Shown here: one piece after another, positions 52,865 to 63,665 of the stretch
Numbering within the stretch: the stretch's first letter is position 1
Layout of the letters: each line of letters starts with the position of its first letter
Assembly (NCBI GenBank): GCA_964036045.1
Contig: OZ038378.1
Span: 146,347,767-146,411,766, forward strand
Length of the DNA: 64,000 nucleotides
Origin: Eutreptiella sp. 'Long Island Sound 2002'
Taxonomy: Eukaryota; Euglenozoa; Euglenophyceae; Eutreptiales; Eutreptiaceae
Reading direction: 5' to 3'
The notes under the pieces: generated by a model
What the model was told of the DNA's origin: nothing
The model's database searches: none
The model's input: the letters and a program-made list of their open reading frames with translations, nothing else
Made by a program: the position numbers and the translations under genes

Positions 52865-53772
52865 TTAGACCCTCGTGGGTGGGGGGGGGGGGGGGGGCAT
52901 GGTGCACGGCAACATCGGACCCAACTGCCGAAGTGCCGGCAATGCCGCCAAAGCCTGTGCGGTCCGTCGGCTTCGGCATGGGATGTCGCGAGCGCAGGCA
53001 ACCTCCTGTTCCAGTGCACCAGCGGTGAGGGCTTTGTCACTGGTGCGCCGGGCGCACGGCCTCCGTGCGCACCCGCCCATTGGGAACCTCCAAAGTCCCC
53101 TCACCCCCAAAAGGAAGGCACCAGCCTCACAGTGTGGACAAGCCCAGCGCACGCGGTGCAGAGAGCAGACAGGAGGCGGGTAGAGGTCAGCGACCATCAT
53201 CAGAAGGTCGTCAAGGCAACCGCGAGGCCGATTGCGGAGGGCCCACGAGCCCCCGGCACCAGCGGAAGGCCCCGCCACATCCTCAGCCGGGGCGTCAAAG
53301 CAGTGCAAGAACCCCCTGCGCCCCGGCCGCCTGCGAGGGCCGAAGGGCCGAGACAGGAGACCATCCTTCCGGACCGGGGGCCGCGTGGCACGTGTGCCCG
53401 TGGCTGGGGTGTGCGCCACGTAGGGCACTGGCGCGTGGAAAGACCAATCTCCGACTCAATGCCAAGTTCAGACGCCCTCCTCAATTGCCGGACGATGCGC
53501 TTCGCCGTGCGCATTGGAACGGACAGTGCACGCTGCATCCGTTTCTGCGTCCCAAAGCGTGGCTCAGCCGCGGATTGCGTTTGCACAAACCTCACGACCC
53601 ATGGCCCTGCGACACCCCTGCGCTGTGGCAATGCTATGCTTTGCTCTGAAGGGGAGTTTGGAGAGAACCATCGTGCAGCGTCCGGCAGGGGCCATGTGGC
53701 CGGGGCCATGAGGATGTGACGGTTCAACTGAAATGCTCGGAGGAGTCGTGACTCACACATGAATTGTAGCAC
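52865..53772 (-). other. GC-rich coding-like stretch, unresolved
   Basis: Both strands are open in several frames. The minus strand is the more protein-like: FGTQKRMQRALSVPMRTAKR and LDDLLMMVADLYPPPV with a CPHC motif, in different frames. This could be exons of one gene or composition effects. The start and splice sites cannot be fixed. Confidence 0.25.
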
Positions 53773-53849
53773 ACATCAAGGCCAGTGCAAAACAATGCAG
53801 CCGACTTGGGTGGAAAATGGGATACGCACATCGCCATCTGCGCAGTCGC

Positions 53850-53935
53850 GGTCGAGGGTGGTTGTCGAGGGCTGTCGAGGGCTGTTCACGATTCTTGAGG
53901 GTTGTTGAGGGTTGTGAAGGGTTGTTCAGGAGGAT
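53850..53935. repeat. Short minisatellite (GAGGGYTGTT units)
   Basis: Seven or so degenerate 10-13-bp units of the form TCGAGGGCTGT / TTGAGGGTTGT. It is not a telomere repeat. Confidence 0.7.
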
Positions 53936-56350
53936 ATCATTGGGTGGTGGGTGTCGAGGCTCTCGAGGATGGCACAGATACAGGGCGTCAGATGTGATCA
54001 TCTTGTGCCGGTGGCATATCAGATGACATTAAGGAGCGAGCCTAGTGTGAAACCAGGATGAAGTGGGGTGTGTGTGGGGGGGGGGGGGGGGTCGCCATTT
54101 TTACCAGGTCTCCCGGTGGAGCCTGCATGGCCACACTGGGGTCCTGGGGTCGGGTCACTCCCCATTAGTGCAGGCCCACGGTGCAGGCCAGGGGTGCTTC
54201 CCTGTGTTGCCCCTCGACCGGTGCGATATGCACTTCAGGCCAGACCCTGGCGCGCTGCCCCAGGACCACCCGGGAAGTGGGGTGGTGGCTCCGTGGCCTC
54301 CGCCGGGCCAGCTCCACGGTAATAGTTCAACGAGCCCGTCATCGCCATGTCGCCCCGTGTGTTGTGTGTGTTTTTGGGGCTTTCACAGCTGGTGTATGTC
54401 TGTGTGTGCATGTGGAACTGGTCATTTTTTCGTACATTCGTTCAGCCCATGTGAGGATCTGTGTCCAAAATCTGAAGCTGGCGACGAACTTGAAACCCAA
54501 TGCGACATATCCCGATGGCATATTCATTCTGTGTGGACACAGACGCATGACCGGAGATGAGCAGGAGGCTTTAGACATTGAACGCACATTGATGAGTGTC
54601 AACAACATACAATGGGGATGGCCCCCTGGTGACTGCCGCGATGGAGGGGCGCCGCAGCGGACTCTCACGCTCCCAGAACGCCAGTGTGACGCGGAGAGTC
54701 ATGAGGTGGGCTGTGGACGTCTGAGAAGGGCCGGGAGTCGTTGACGGCCTGCGAGAAACAGTGGTCTGCGGCCGCTTCCGTTTGGCATTGGCACAGAATT
54801 GTGGACAGTCCCAAGGCCACTCAAAAGACACGAGGGGCACAGCCGTACAGTCCTTGCCAGGCCTTTGCTGAGTGGGGGCGGGGGCTGGGGGTGACCCCCT
54901 GCCCTGGTGAGAGGATCTCAGTAAGATCCAGCCCCACATGCCAGTCAGCTCCGTAGGAAGGAGCCCCGCCCTATGGGCAACTGAGTAGGACCCAGCGCCA
55001 TCCACAAGGCTCCTCACTATGAACCCGCCCTGACCCCCCCCCCCATTAAGCAAAGGCCTGGTCCTTGCCGACAGGCCACAGGCGTCTGGCAGGGGAACCG
55101 TGTTTCGTGGGCACTCTGCCCCGAAGCATGCGCCACTCCGCCGTGTTCCTCGTCCGGCGAAGCGGGACTCAACGCGTCCGGATCCCGACGGGGCTCCGGA
55201 TCAATAGCCTGACCTGGCGGTCTGGGACACGGGGAAGGCACAGGGTGGGGGGGGGGGGGGGGGGGCATGAGAAGGAGGGCGGCGATGGGACCGGAGGCAG
55301 TGCTGCCGCGAGGGGACGGAAAGGGAGGGACCAAGATCGGAGGGCGAGGCCAGGACGAGGCTGCAGCACGTTGCCCTTTGCTGACGCAAGGCGTCTCTGG
55401 CCAAAGGAACGGGGCGCCCCCGCCGCAGCAGAAGTTCGGGTGATGGTCAGAGAACGGGAGCATGACGGACAAACGGACAGACAGTGGGCACGCAGTCGCC
55501 CCCCCCCCCCCCTACCCCCTCCCCCCCGTACCCCCTCCCATACTCCCTCCCCCCCCGCACCCCCCCCCCTCCCCCGTACCTCCGGGTTAGGGGGGGGAGG
55601 GGAGCAACTTCGTGCCACATGTGACGGACAAGCGGACAAACTCCGTCATGAGAGGCCACGCCCTCTGGCATTCCCGGAGAGCGACGGGGAACCCACGGCA
55701 CCAGCGTGCGACAGGGACGCGATGGAGCGAAGACGCTGCCTCAGGGGCCCCAGGGCCATCGCAGGTGCGAGCGCAAGGCCCCCGACGGACCGGCAGCGCA
55801 AGCACATGCGACCACCAATGGACTGATTGAGAACAAATTTGCCTCCGTTCTACACGTGCTCACTGCTATCAAGGGAAAGGAATATGGTGCATGCATGCTA
55901 GCAGATTTGGCATACCAGGATTCCTTGCCCAAGGATGGTGGCACATCCTACTGTATGGTGGAGGCCCCAAGGATAGTACGCAAATGGATGCACGAGCACA
56001 CATACGAACACATCCACTGGTTGACATGGAAGCCACTGAAGGGGTGATGCCGTGGGTGTACTGGGGGGGGGGGGGCCTCGGTGCGGTCCCTCACCGGGCG
56101 CCGGGCCATCGGTGCCTCCATGTGGGCCCCTTGGGGCACGGGTGCAGGCCACCGACACGCGGATCCACCTCCGCATGGACCAGCTCAGGCCCCGGCGGTG
56201 GACAGCCCTCAGTCGTAATGCGGGGCCTGCACTGCACATGGCCACATCGTCCCACGGTCGTCCCGCGCGCCCGTCCGCAAGGCCGGCGGCGGCGCGGTCC
56301 TGAGGCGATCATACACTTTGTGTTGTCCGGGAGGAGGCGGAACGGCACGG
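53936..56350. other. GC-rich interval without a secure gene
   Basis: Open frames overlap on both strands. A plus-strand run near 54450-54610 (LKLATNLKPNATYPDGIFIL, MTGDEQEALDIERTLMSV) is protein-like but too short to assign. Long G/C tracts lie at 55248-55266 and 55500-55570. Confidence 0.35.
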
Positions 56351-56359
56351 GCCCGTGAG

Positions 56360-56570
56360 CGGGGATGCATTGGAAGGGAAGGGACCTCAAAGGCGGCCCC
56401 AGCAGCGGTTAGACAGGCGGTTGGAGGAGGTTGCCCAAGCGGTTGGGGGCGGTTACTGTCGGTTACAAATGCCATTGAGGCTGGCACTTGGCGTCAGGGA
56501 GACGGTGGCCGGGCATAGGCTGGGCGCCCTGGGGGAGGGGGGTACCTCCCCCCCTTCCAATGCATCCCTG
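56360..56570. mobile_element. hAT-like MITE, copy 2 (211 bp)
   Basis: The ends are CGGGGATGCATTGGAAGGG and, reverse complemented, CAGGGATGCATTGGAAGGG. The 8-bp duplication CCCGTGAG lies at 56352-56359 and 56571-56578. The sequence closely matches 32361-32573, but at an unrelated target. Confidence 0.9.
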
Positions 56571-57279
56571 CCCGTGAGCAGGTCGTACCACACAACTGTG
56601 TCCCGGGGTCTTGGCCGTTGGCCACTTGAGGACAGCCGCCACGCCCCAACTCCGAACACAGGGGCTCGCTTCATCGGGAGGGGTTCCCCATTGATCCCGC
56701 AGAACCGCCGGAACGCGTGCCACGACCCCCACCGCGGGGCTGCTGGCGTCGAAGGCGGGAGATGCGGACACACTCCGACGGACGGGCACCATCGGCGGAG
56801 ATGAGGGCCCAGGGCGGGAGCAACCGCCCGTCGGATGAGCGAACGAGCTCCCGGGGGGTACTCGATGGGGGCCGGGCCCGACCGCTGGACGTCGGCAGGG
56901 GAGGGGGGGGGGGGGGGGAACCGCTCGGTTTGGCCCGGGACTGCCCCCCCCCCCACTGACTGTTGGCCGGAGGCCCCCGGAGGGGGGGGGGGGGGCCAAG
57001 GCCAAGCGTTGGTTCATCACAGGCTCCCATACCCCCCCCCCCGCCCCGCGTGGACATCCGCAGTCATCGGCGGACACCAATCGGAACGGCCGCCAGTCGA
57101 CGGTCCTCCACCGTCGCTCCACCGCAGCTCTGCCATGCGAAGCCTCGAGGCGGTCGGCGGCGGGACGGCGACCGCCGCAGTCCCGCGGCCGACGGGAAGG
57201 GCCGTGCGGAACCGCGCGGGGCGTCCCACGGGCCGGTGCGCGCGATGGACGGCCACGGGGATGCCCCCCGGCGGCGGCC

Positions 57280-58035
57280 TCAGACGGGGACGCCGTTCAC
57301 GAAGACCACCCGCTCGCCCGGGGACAGGACCTCCACGGGGACCGCCTCCACGGCCGCCCCCTCGAACGCCGGCATCGCCGGCGCGCCCCCGTCCGCCACC
57401 GCCAAACCGCCGCCCGGCGCGGGCCCTCGCGCGGCCTCGATCGGGACCCCGAGCACCGGGGCGGGCAGACTGGCGCGGAGGCGGAACGTGCCCGCCTCCG
57501 CGTCGATGGCGGTCAGCTCCAGGCGCAGCAGGCCCCCGAGGCACGCCCGGGCGATGGCGGGCAGCGCCGCGCCCAGCACCGGGACGGCGGCCTGGGCCCA
57601 GCGCGCGCGCACGCGCCGGGCCCGGCCGGGGCTCGTGAGCAGGACGACGATGCAGATCGGCACGAGGAGCGTCAGGAGGATGCCGATGGCCCCGAGGGCG
57701 AACTTGGCGCGGGAGAAGCCGAGGAACACCAGGAGGCACCCAGCAATAAAGCCGACGCTGGCCCCGACGTACGAGCCCCAGTCCAGCAGTCGGAGGCAGC
57801 GGAGGTCTTGCTGGGCGCTGGGGTCGGCGGAGTTCAGCACCTGCTCCACCTCCTTGAGTGCCAGGGCCCAGCCCACTTCCGTGACGGTGCCGCCGAAGTC
57901 CTTGGGGTACGCCCCTTTCAGGATGGCCACGGTGTGGTCGACGAGGGCGATGGGCATCTCGTGGGAGCGGCGGAGGCTGACGCGCCGCATGTCGGTGGGC
58001 TGTGGCGTCTCGGGCTGAACGACGTTGTTGCCCAT
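57280..58035 (-). CDS. Two-TM membrane protein, unrecognised
   Basis: ATG at 58035 opens 251 residues. A soluble N-terminal part (PKDFGGTVTEVGWALALKEV, LNSADPSAQQDLRCLRLLDW) leads to two adjacent hydrophobic helices at about 88-107 (GSYVGASVGFIAGCLLVFLG) and 112-133 (FALGAIGILLTLLVPICIVV). A basic loop RARRVRARW follows the second helix. The C-terminal half is Ala/Pro/Gly-rich with beta-like segments and ends RVVFVNGVPV. The frame is intact and strongly protein-like, unlike the overlapping frames. I recognise no family; anchorage in an internal or plasma membrane is inferred. Confidence 0.6.
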   Translation of the reverse strand: MGNNVVQPETPQPTDMRRVSLRRSHEMPIALVDHTVAILKGAYPKDFGGTVTEVGWALALKEVEQVLNSADPSAQQDLRCLRLLDWGSYVGASVGFIAGCLLVFLGFSRAKFALGAIGILLTLLVPICIVVLLTSPGRARRVRARWAQAAVPVLGAALPAIARACLGGLLRLELTAIDAEAGTFRLRASLPAPVLGVPIEAARGPAPGGGLAVADGGAPAMPAFEGAAVEAVPVEVLSPGERVVFVNGVPV

Positions 58036-58487
58036 GTCCTCGGAGACGGATAAATGGGAGGCGCCTCAGGCCAGAGCAAATGGCAGGGCAAAAGCCTAGA
58101 GTGTGCGGAGCAGAGGCGTGTAACTATTGGGAACGGCCTCGACTTTCACCCCCCCCCCTTAGTAGGGGGAATCCTTGCGTTGCGCGCTACCTTTAGACTA
58201 CATTTCCCTGTGAAGAAACGCCATACCGACCCCTTCCAAACACCCTCAAAAGTAGGCCACCCCAGCTACCCTAGCTCAAGACGGTTGGGTACTACCTTCC
58301 CCTCCCATCAGATGCCATGAAATAATGTCCCTTGAATCTTTGAAGCCCCTTAGGATCCCTAAGAAGAACACCCGCCAATGTCACAAGGGGCAACGGAAAG
58401 TCTTTCTACCCATCGAATCTCGGCAACAACACGATTCAAGTAAGACTACACACGATGCACATTTGCCCACCATGCATCCTCAGATTC

Positions 58488-58901
58488 TCAAGCTGCTCTT
58501 GTCAAATGGTTGATCTTCATTTGCACGCTTGTCATTTGCATGCTGGTCTTTACCTTGACAATTGCATCCGACGTAGGATGCAAATCCACAGAGGCTGATG
58601 CAGAGTGCCCACATTGAGCGCTGCCATAGTGGGGAGAAATCAACCCAGAGAGTAGAACATGCGGCTTGTGAAAATAGGTGACAATGGGGGGGGGGGATGT
58701 GTGAAACCACAAAAATGCCATATCCAATGCAAAAGAAGCACCAAAATACGTGTCATCAAACAACAATGATGCCCCTGGTACCACAAAGTGTGCATGGGGT
58801 TCTCGTACGGCGAGATGCCCAAATAGTCGCACAGCCCGCACACTGCGCTTAAATCTCCCCTTCGTAGCCAACACCACGCGCCTGGTGCTTTTTTCGGGCA
58901 T
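58488..58901 (-). repeat. Coding-like dispersed segment, copy 2
   Basis: A minus frame with HFVVPGASLLFDDTYFGASF is related to 47987-48349. No full domain is visible. The upstream part (RRVVLATKGRFKRSVRAVR) is basic. Probably a decayed mobile-element gene. Confidence 0.4.
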
Positions 58902-59840
58902 GGTGGGCAGCCCCCAGTGGGCAACTCATTCCCATTGCTACACCACTACAACGTTCAATGACAGACAGCCGCCTACGTACAGGGGCTCATGGAGAGGGTC
59001 CAAAGCGGTCCGCAATGGAGGCAACAGCACAGAAATGGTGTACCATGACTTTGCTCACTCGCAAGTCAGAGTGTACACCACACCTCGAGCTTTGTCACGT
59101 ACCTGATTTACATTGGAGGTATTTGATTTTGCAAGGCACTTTGGGTTCTTGCCAACTACAAGCTACACCAGAACACAACGGTGGCACTGAACAATACTGC
59201 ACGAGACCATGCTTTTTGTTGTGCTTTGGTGATCTATTGATGTGTTGCATGACGTTGGATGGCCCCAAGGGTCACATCCCGTTGAAGAGCCAGCAGCCCT
59301 CTGATACCCTGCATCCACTATCATCGAGTTTCGACTTCTTGTATTCATTCTTGCACGGACGCTACATGGTGTTTCCAAACTAGGAAGAAGGCCTGCATGA
59401 CTGTTTTTGTGTCTACACGCGTTCAATGGGTGCAACCCTCCAATCCAGACCATGGGTATTTTGCACACCACACATGGAAGATTGAAAGTTGGTGGCTCAT
59501 GCATGTAAGGAGGTTGCAGATGGGACTCACCAAGACATGCCTTTGTGTCTATGCAGGGGGCGGGGGTGACAAGGTTAGCATAGACCAACTCCCTTTGGTG
59601 TTGCACAAGGGGGGCTTTGTTTCAAGGGGGGGGGGGGGGGGGCTCAATGGTCAGGTTGCAATGTCCGCATTAGGATCGGGCTGCGCCTGCCCCACAGCTT
59701 TCATCGCCCACTTAGTCAGGCAAGCAGTCAGTCAGACAGTCAGTCGGGCAAGCAGGCAGGCAGAAACACACAGTTTGGGTTTTTTCAGTGGCAGATCCGG
59801 CTTCACGCGGTGGGGAGGGCAGGTACTGTCAGAACAAGCA
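58902..59840. other. Interval without a recognised gene
   Basis: Short frames only. A run of CAGT/GCAG-type short repeats lies at 59715-59765, and a G tract near 59625-59641. Confidence 0.4.
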
Positions 59841-59910
59841 ACGGTCGAATGGGTAATGCAGCCGACCGCAGACGGGTAGGTTGGCGGTTCGAATCCCTGT
59901 CGGCCGACCT
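59841..59910 (+). repeat. tRNA-like SINE head
   Basis: An A-box-like GGTCGAATGGGTAATGC, a GCA-type anticodon-loop-like ACCGCAGA and a perfect B-box GGTTCGAATCC suggest tRNA-Cys ancestry. Stems are degenerate. The tail CCTTCTGAGCACATACTTCT resembles that after 46842-46912. Confidence 0.6.
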
Positions 59911-60102
59911 GTCAGCTCTGCCCAATCTGACCCTCGTTCAAACCCTTCTGAGCACATACTTCTGAGCACAATCTTTTGACCCCCCACCCCAGCCCCCCCA
60001 CACCATCCCAGCCACCCACCCACCCACCCACCCACCCCAAAAAAACTGATATCCAGTTTCAGGGGATAGAGGCCTCAGAATCAAAAAATCCATTGGGGGA
60101 TT

Positions 60103-60789
60103 GAGGGTGCCTCAGCGCACCGCGCGCGCACACCGCGCGCACCGCGCGCTGAGGCAGACGCGTCACTTACCGGTGAAATGCACACCTTTTTCAGACAGGT
60201 GTTTTGTGAAATGCTACAGTAAAATGTTTGGTTCCCACTGCAATGTTTGGTTCCCAATGCTTTGTTTTCAAGCGGTTTCAAAATGTTTGGTTTCCACTGC
60301 AATGTTTGTTTCCCAATGCTTTGTTTTAACACGGTCTCAAAACGTTTGGTTTCCACTGCAATGTTTGTTTCCCAATGCTTTGTTTTCTCATTGTTGAAAA
60401 TCCCAAAGACAAACATAGCACTGCAATAGTACAAATCAATTAGGGCAGTAGTATGCGCCAGAATGAATGACCCGTGAACGAGGGAACCATAAAAAACCTT
60501 ACTGCCTGGCGCCAGAAGGTCAGCATTCATTGCCATCTGTCCCGTGGAAAGCAAAGGAGGCAAAACATAATCACACCGATATTTTCTAATGCACAAGGTG
60601 CCCTGCTGCCCACTTCTACACCTGGACATTGATATTTCCACCCAAACACAACAATTGGCCACCTAGTTGTCATACTAAGGCCCCTATGACCGCTTTTTGG
60701 CAACATTCTATGGTACCGCCGTTCTAAGTCAACCGGGCTACAGTCGCACCGCGCGCGCGCACCGCGCGCACCGCGCGCGAGGCACCCTC
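60103..60789. mobile_element. 687-bp TIR element with CGCG-rich ends
   Basis: Both ends read GAGGGTGCCTC in inverted orientation, then run into repeated CACCGCGCG sequence. ATT flanks both sides (60100-60102 and 60790-60792), the same 3-bp duplication as at 46963-47707. The interior is non-coding and includes a 60-bp tandem repeat. Confidence 0.8.
60225..60400 (+). repeat. About 62-bp tandem repeat, three units
   Basis: Units contain CACTGCAATGTTTGTTTCCC followed by AATGCTTTGTTTT and a diverged spacer. Confidence 0.8.
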
Positions 60790-60861
60790 ATTGTGTTATT
60801 GGGCAAAATAATGATTTTACAAGGGGGTTGGACATCAAATATCATGCCTTGGGGTATGCTA

Positions 60862-60945
60862 CGCGAATGACCCCCAAAAAGGAGGGGTATACGACGCCCG
60901 CGCCTGCGCTTGAGCTAACAACCTCTCTTCGAGGGGATTTGAATA
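60862..60945 (+). repeat. Dispersed repeat 'cctgcgcttgatct', copy 2
   Basis: It contains GCGCCTGCGCTTGAGCTAAC then AACCTCTCTTCGAGG, preceded by 'acgcgaatgacccc'. It is closest to the 63585 copy, which shares the upstream 'ggggtatgc[ct]acgcgaa[tc]gac'. Confidence 0.7.
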
Positions 60946-60949
60946 AGCA

Positions 60950-62930
60950 GCCCTTTGTGAGACCCACCCAGGCCCCTCCCCCCTGCATATTCCTTCTCAT
61001 CAAAGCCTGGTACCAGCTCCCACAATTCTGGGCCTTGTGCACAGCACCACCCTCCATGGAAGTAACCAGAAGAAGAAGAAGAGAGGTGGCAGGGGTGGAG
61101 GGTTCAAGGCCCAGGGGGAGATGCATCCAGCATGCGCTCTGCAGGGCCGCAGCATGGTGCAGCTCCGGGCCAGAGAAGCAGCCGAGGCACGGATGCAGGC
61201 GATGCAACACAGACTATGGTGCTGGTGCCAGCCACATGGATGCTTTACCTGACCCCCCCCCCCCCCCCCCCGGCGTAAAAGTACCAACAAGATATAAGCA
61301 CACAGCCCCCTCCTCAACTGGCACAATCCAGACCATATTCAAGTCAACCAGGTGGACGCCACATGGCCCCTGGCGCCTCTTCTGGCAGTGCCTTGCCCCC
61401 ATCGGGGTCCACCAGAGGGGCTTCCTTTGATCTGTATGGACTTCATACCCGCGGGTGCCCTCCCAGGAGCGTCGCAGTGGGAGCACTGTGCAATGACGTG
61501 GGCGGGAAACCGCGATAACATGCAACGACACCCAGCAACCCCTTTCCTCTGTTCTCCATCCCCATCCACCGGCATGAGTCCAATCACCGCCCCACGCGTG
61601 CACAGGAGGCCCCACACAAGACTCGCGGCACACCATGGCCATCAGTGAGCAAGCGGTGGCAGGTTCTGGTGCAGCCGCGGCGGTGTGATGGGCCCGCCTG
61701 TCGCCCTAAACCATGGAACTGCGGAATATTCCACAACGTCCCACACCCCACATCAACTTTCACGAACGTCAGAGGGAGCCACTGGCCGCAGCGGGCCCCG
61801 GCAGCACGGCGGATAGGGTACGGGTTCGGTGTGGGTCAGGACCTACCCCTCCATTCACCCTCATTGAGGCACCAAACGGAGGGCACTGACAGTCTTTGGG
61901 CGAAGGCATTAACGCGGACTGTTGAACGCGGCGTCGATGGAGGCGCGTAGTACATTCCCCGCAGTGCGTTGCGTGTGCAAATGAGATTGTTGAGATCACC
62001 CCCCCCCCCCCCGGCCCGTCCGGCTCAGGCCTCTAGGCCTCAACTTGCTTTGTCACTCGCACCCGAATATCTTTGGTGCTGCACGCCGCACAAACGGCAG
62101 AAAACAGACAGAGTTTTGTCACTGACTGTTGCAGGAGGGGCGGAGGAAATTGCGCCTTGGCACCACACACAATTGGCGCGTATCGTATCGTGGCACATGC
62201 ACATGTGAGAAATGTGACGAGGATACCGTGGCACGTCTGCCCATCCCACTCCGTTCGAGGGGGCAAGCCATCCCGGACCATAGACAGAAGGGGCGCGTGC
62301 AACGCACGCGCAGCAGGCATGGCATCCGAGCGGCGACACACCCCGAGAAGAGCTGCCTCATCATCGATTTGGGTGGGGGGGGGGTGCCCATGTTGTGGGG
62401 TGCGGAGGTAAGCGGAAGACAGGGTCAAGTGGAGGAAGTGTGGCACGCCGAATGGACTGCATCGGTCCGCTTTTGGGAACAAGGGCTGACTCCTTCGACA
62501 GATCTTTGAGCACGTGCACTTTGCCTCCCGGGGGTAGGGAGGCCGGTCGGAAGGATAGCAACGATGGTGGGAAGGATAAGAAAGATGCCGTGCGTGTGCC
62601 GCCTGTTGGGGTTAATGGTGCGGGTTTGTGCGTGCCATGACAGCACGGGGCAAACAGACAGCAGGTGATCCGCAGTCTAAATGCAATACGGAGTCAAGAG
62701 GGAGTGTGTGGCCTAAATTGGCCTCAATTCTCTTGCGCCGAAGGCGCGGAAGAGAAAGTTGGCTTGGCCACAACGGAGGCAAGACCCCGAATAGGAGGAG
62801 GGGGGGGGGGGGCGGACCCCCCTGCTGCGATGGTTGTCAGCCGTTCTAATACATCCTCGCCTCAAACCCCCCTTCCACCCGCTCCCGGTGTACAAAACGG
62901 GGGGTACAGGAGCGGCAGCCACGGGACCAT
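60950..62930. other. Interval without a secure gene
   Basis: Frames on both strands are interleaved and low in domain-like content. A plus frame near 62190-62290 (GTCTCEKCDEDTVARL) is a weak candidate only. C tracts lie at 61252-61271 and 61999-62012. Confidence 0.35.
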
Positions 62931-62934
62931 GGGG

Positions 62935-63416
62935 GGTGCTCAGGTGCAGTCCTTGACCCCAGCACCCCTTAAACATTTTGGCCCCTTGAAGGGGGGTTGG
63001 GGTGGGGGGGCTGGGACCAAAAACACCAACCGCTACCTCGTGCCAGGGCTGAGCTTCGAGGGCGGAATCTTCAATGAGCAACAAACAACATTTGTCCCCA
63101 TTTGTCCCCAGGGCGGGGGAAAGATCAACGTGGCCACAAAATCAGAAGGGGCTGCACAAATCCTGCCTTCTTTGGGGCCCAGGGAAAATGCCGAGAAAAA
63201 ACTGAGCATTTTGAGTATGAACACATGGGTGACCTGATCTCCCAGCCCCTTTAAACGCAGCACCAAAACTTTCCGGCGCCTTTGGCGCCAGCCAATTTCT
63301 CCATATTGATTTGTACGATGGTCGGGACCTCTCAAACATTTTGGCCCCCGAGAGGGGGGGGGGGTTGGGGGGGGGGGGGGTGCTGGGGTCAGGACCTGCA
63401 CCTGGGCGCACCCCGT
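62935..63416. mobile_element. Possible MITE with 30-35-bp imperfect inverted repeats
   Basis: The left arm CAGGTGCAGTCCTTGACCCC then AGCACC pairs with the right arm GGTGCTGGGGTCAGGACCTG then CACCTG. AAACATTTTGGCCCC occurs inside each arm, in direct orientation. No target duplication is evident. Confidence 0.45.
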
Positions 63417-63584
63417 GCATGGTCGGCCACATTACGCAAAGAAGTTTTAACCCCCCCGAAAAAGGGGGTACCAGGGTACGGGGGGGGGGGGGTACGGGGG
63501 TCAAAATCCCAAAGATTATTGTGGTCCTTGATGGTTTTACAAAAAGGGTTAGACGTCAGAAACCATACGTTGGGGTATGCCACG

Positions 63585-63665
63585 CGAACGACCCCGAAAA
63601 AAGGGGGGGGTATACGACACCTGCACCTGCGCTTGATCTGACAACCTCTCTTCGAGGTGATTTAA
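63585..63665 (+). repeat. Dispersed repeat 'cctgcgcttgatct', copy 3
   Basis: It contains CACCTGCGCTTGATCTGACA then ACCTCTCTTCGAGGTGA. Confidence 0.7.

Noticed and set aside
52607-53719. Large plus-strand gene of about 370 residues
   Set aside because: It is Pro/Arg/Gly-rich, crosses a G tract and lies opposite more protein-like minus frames. It appears to be a product of GC-rich composition.
53850-53935. Internal telomere repeat
   Set aside because: Units are irregular GAGGGYTGTT-type 10-13-mers, not a fixed telomeric hexamer or heptamer.
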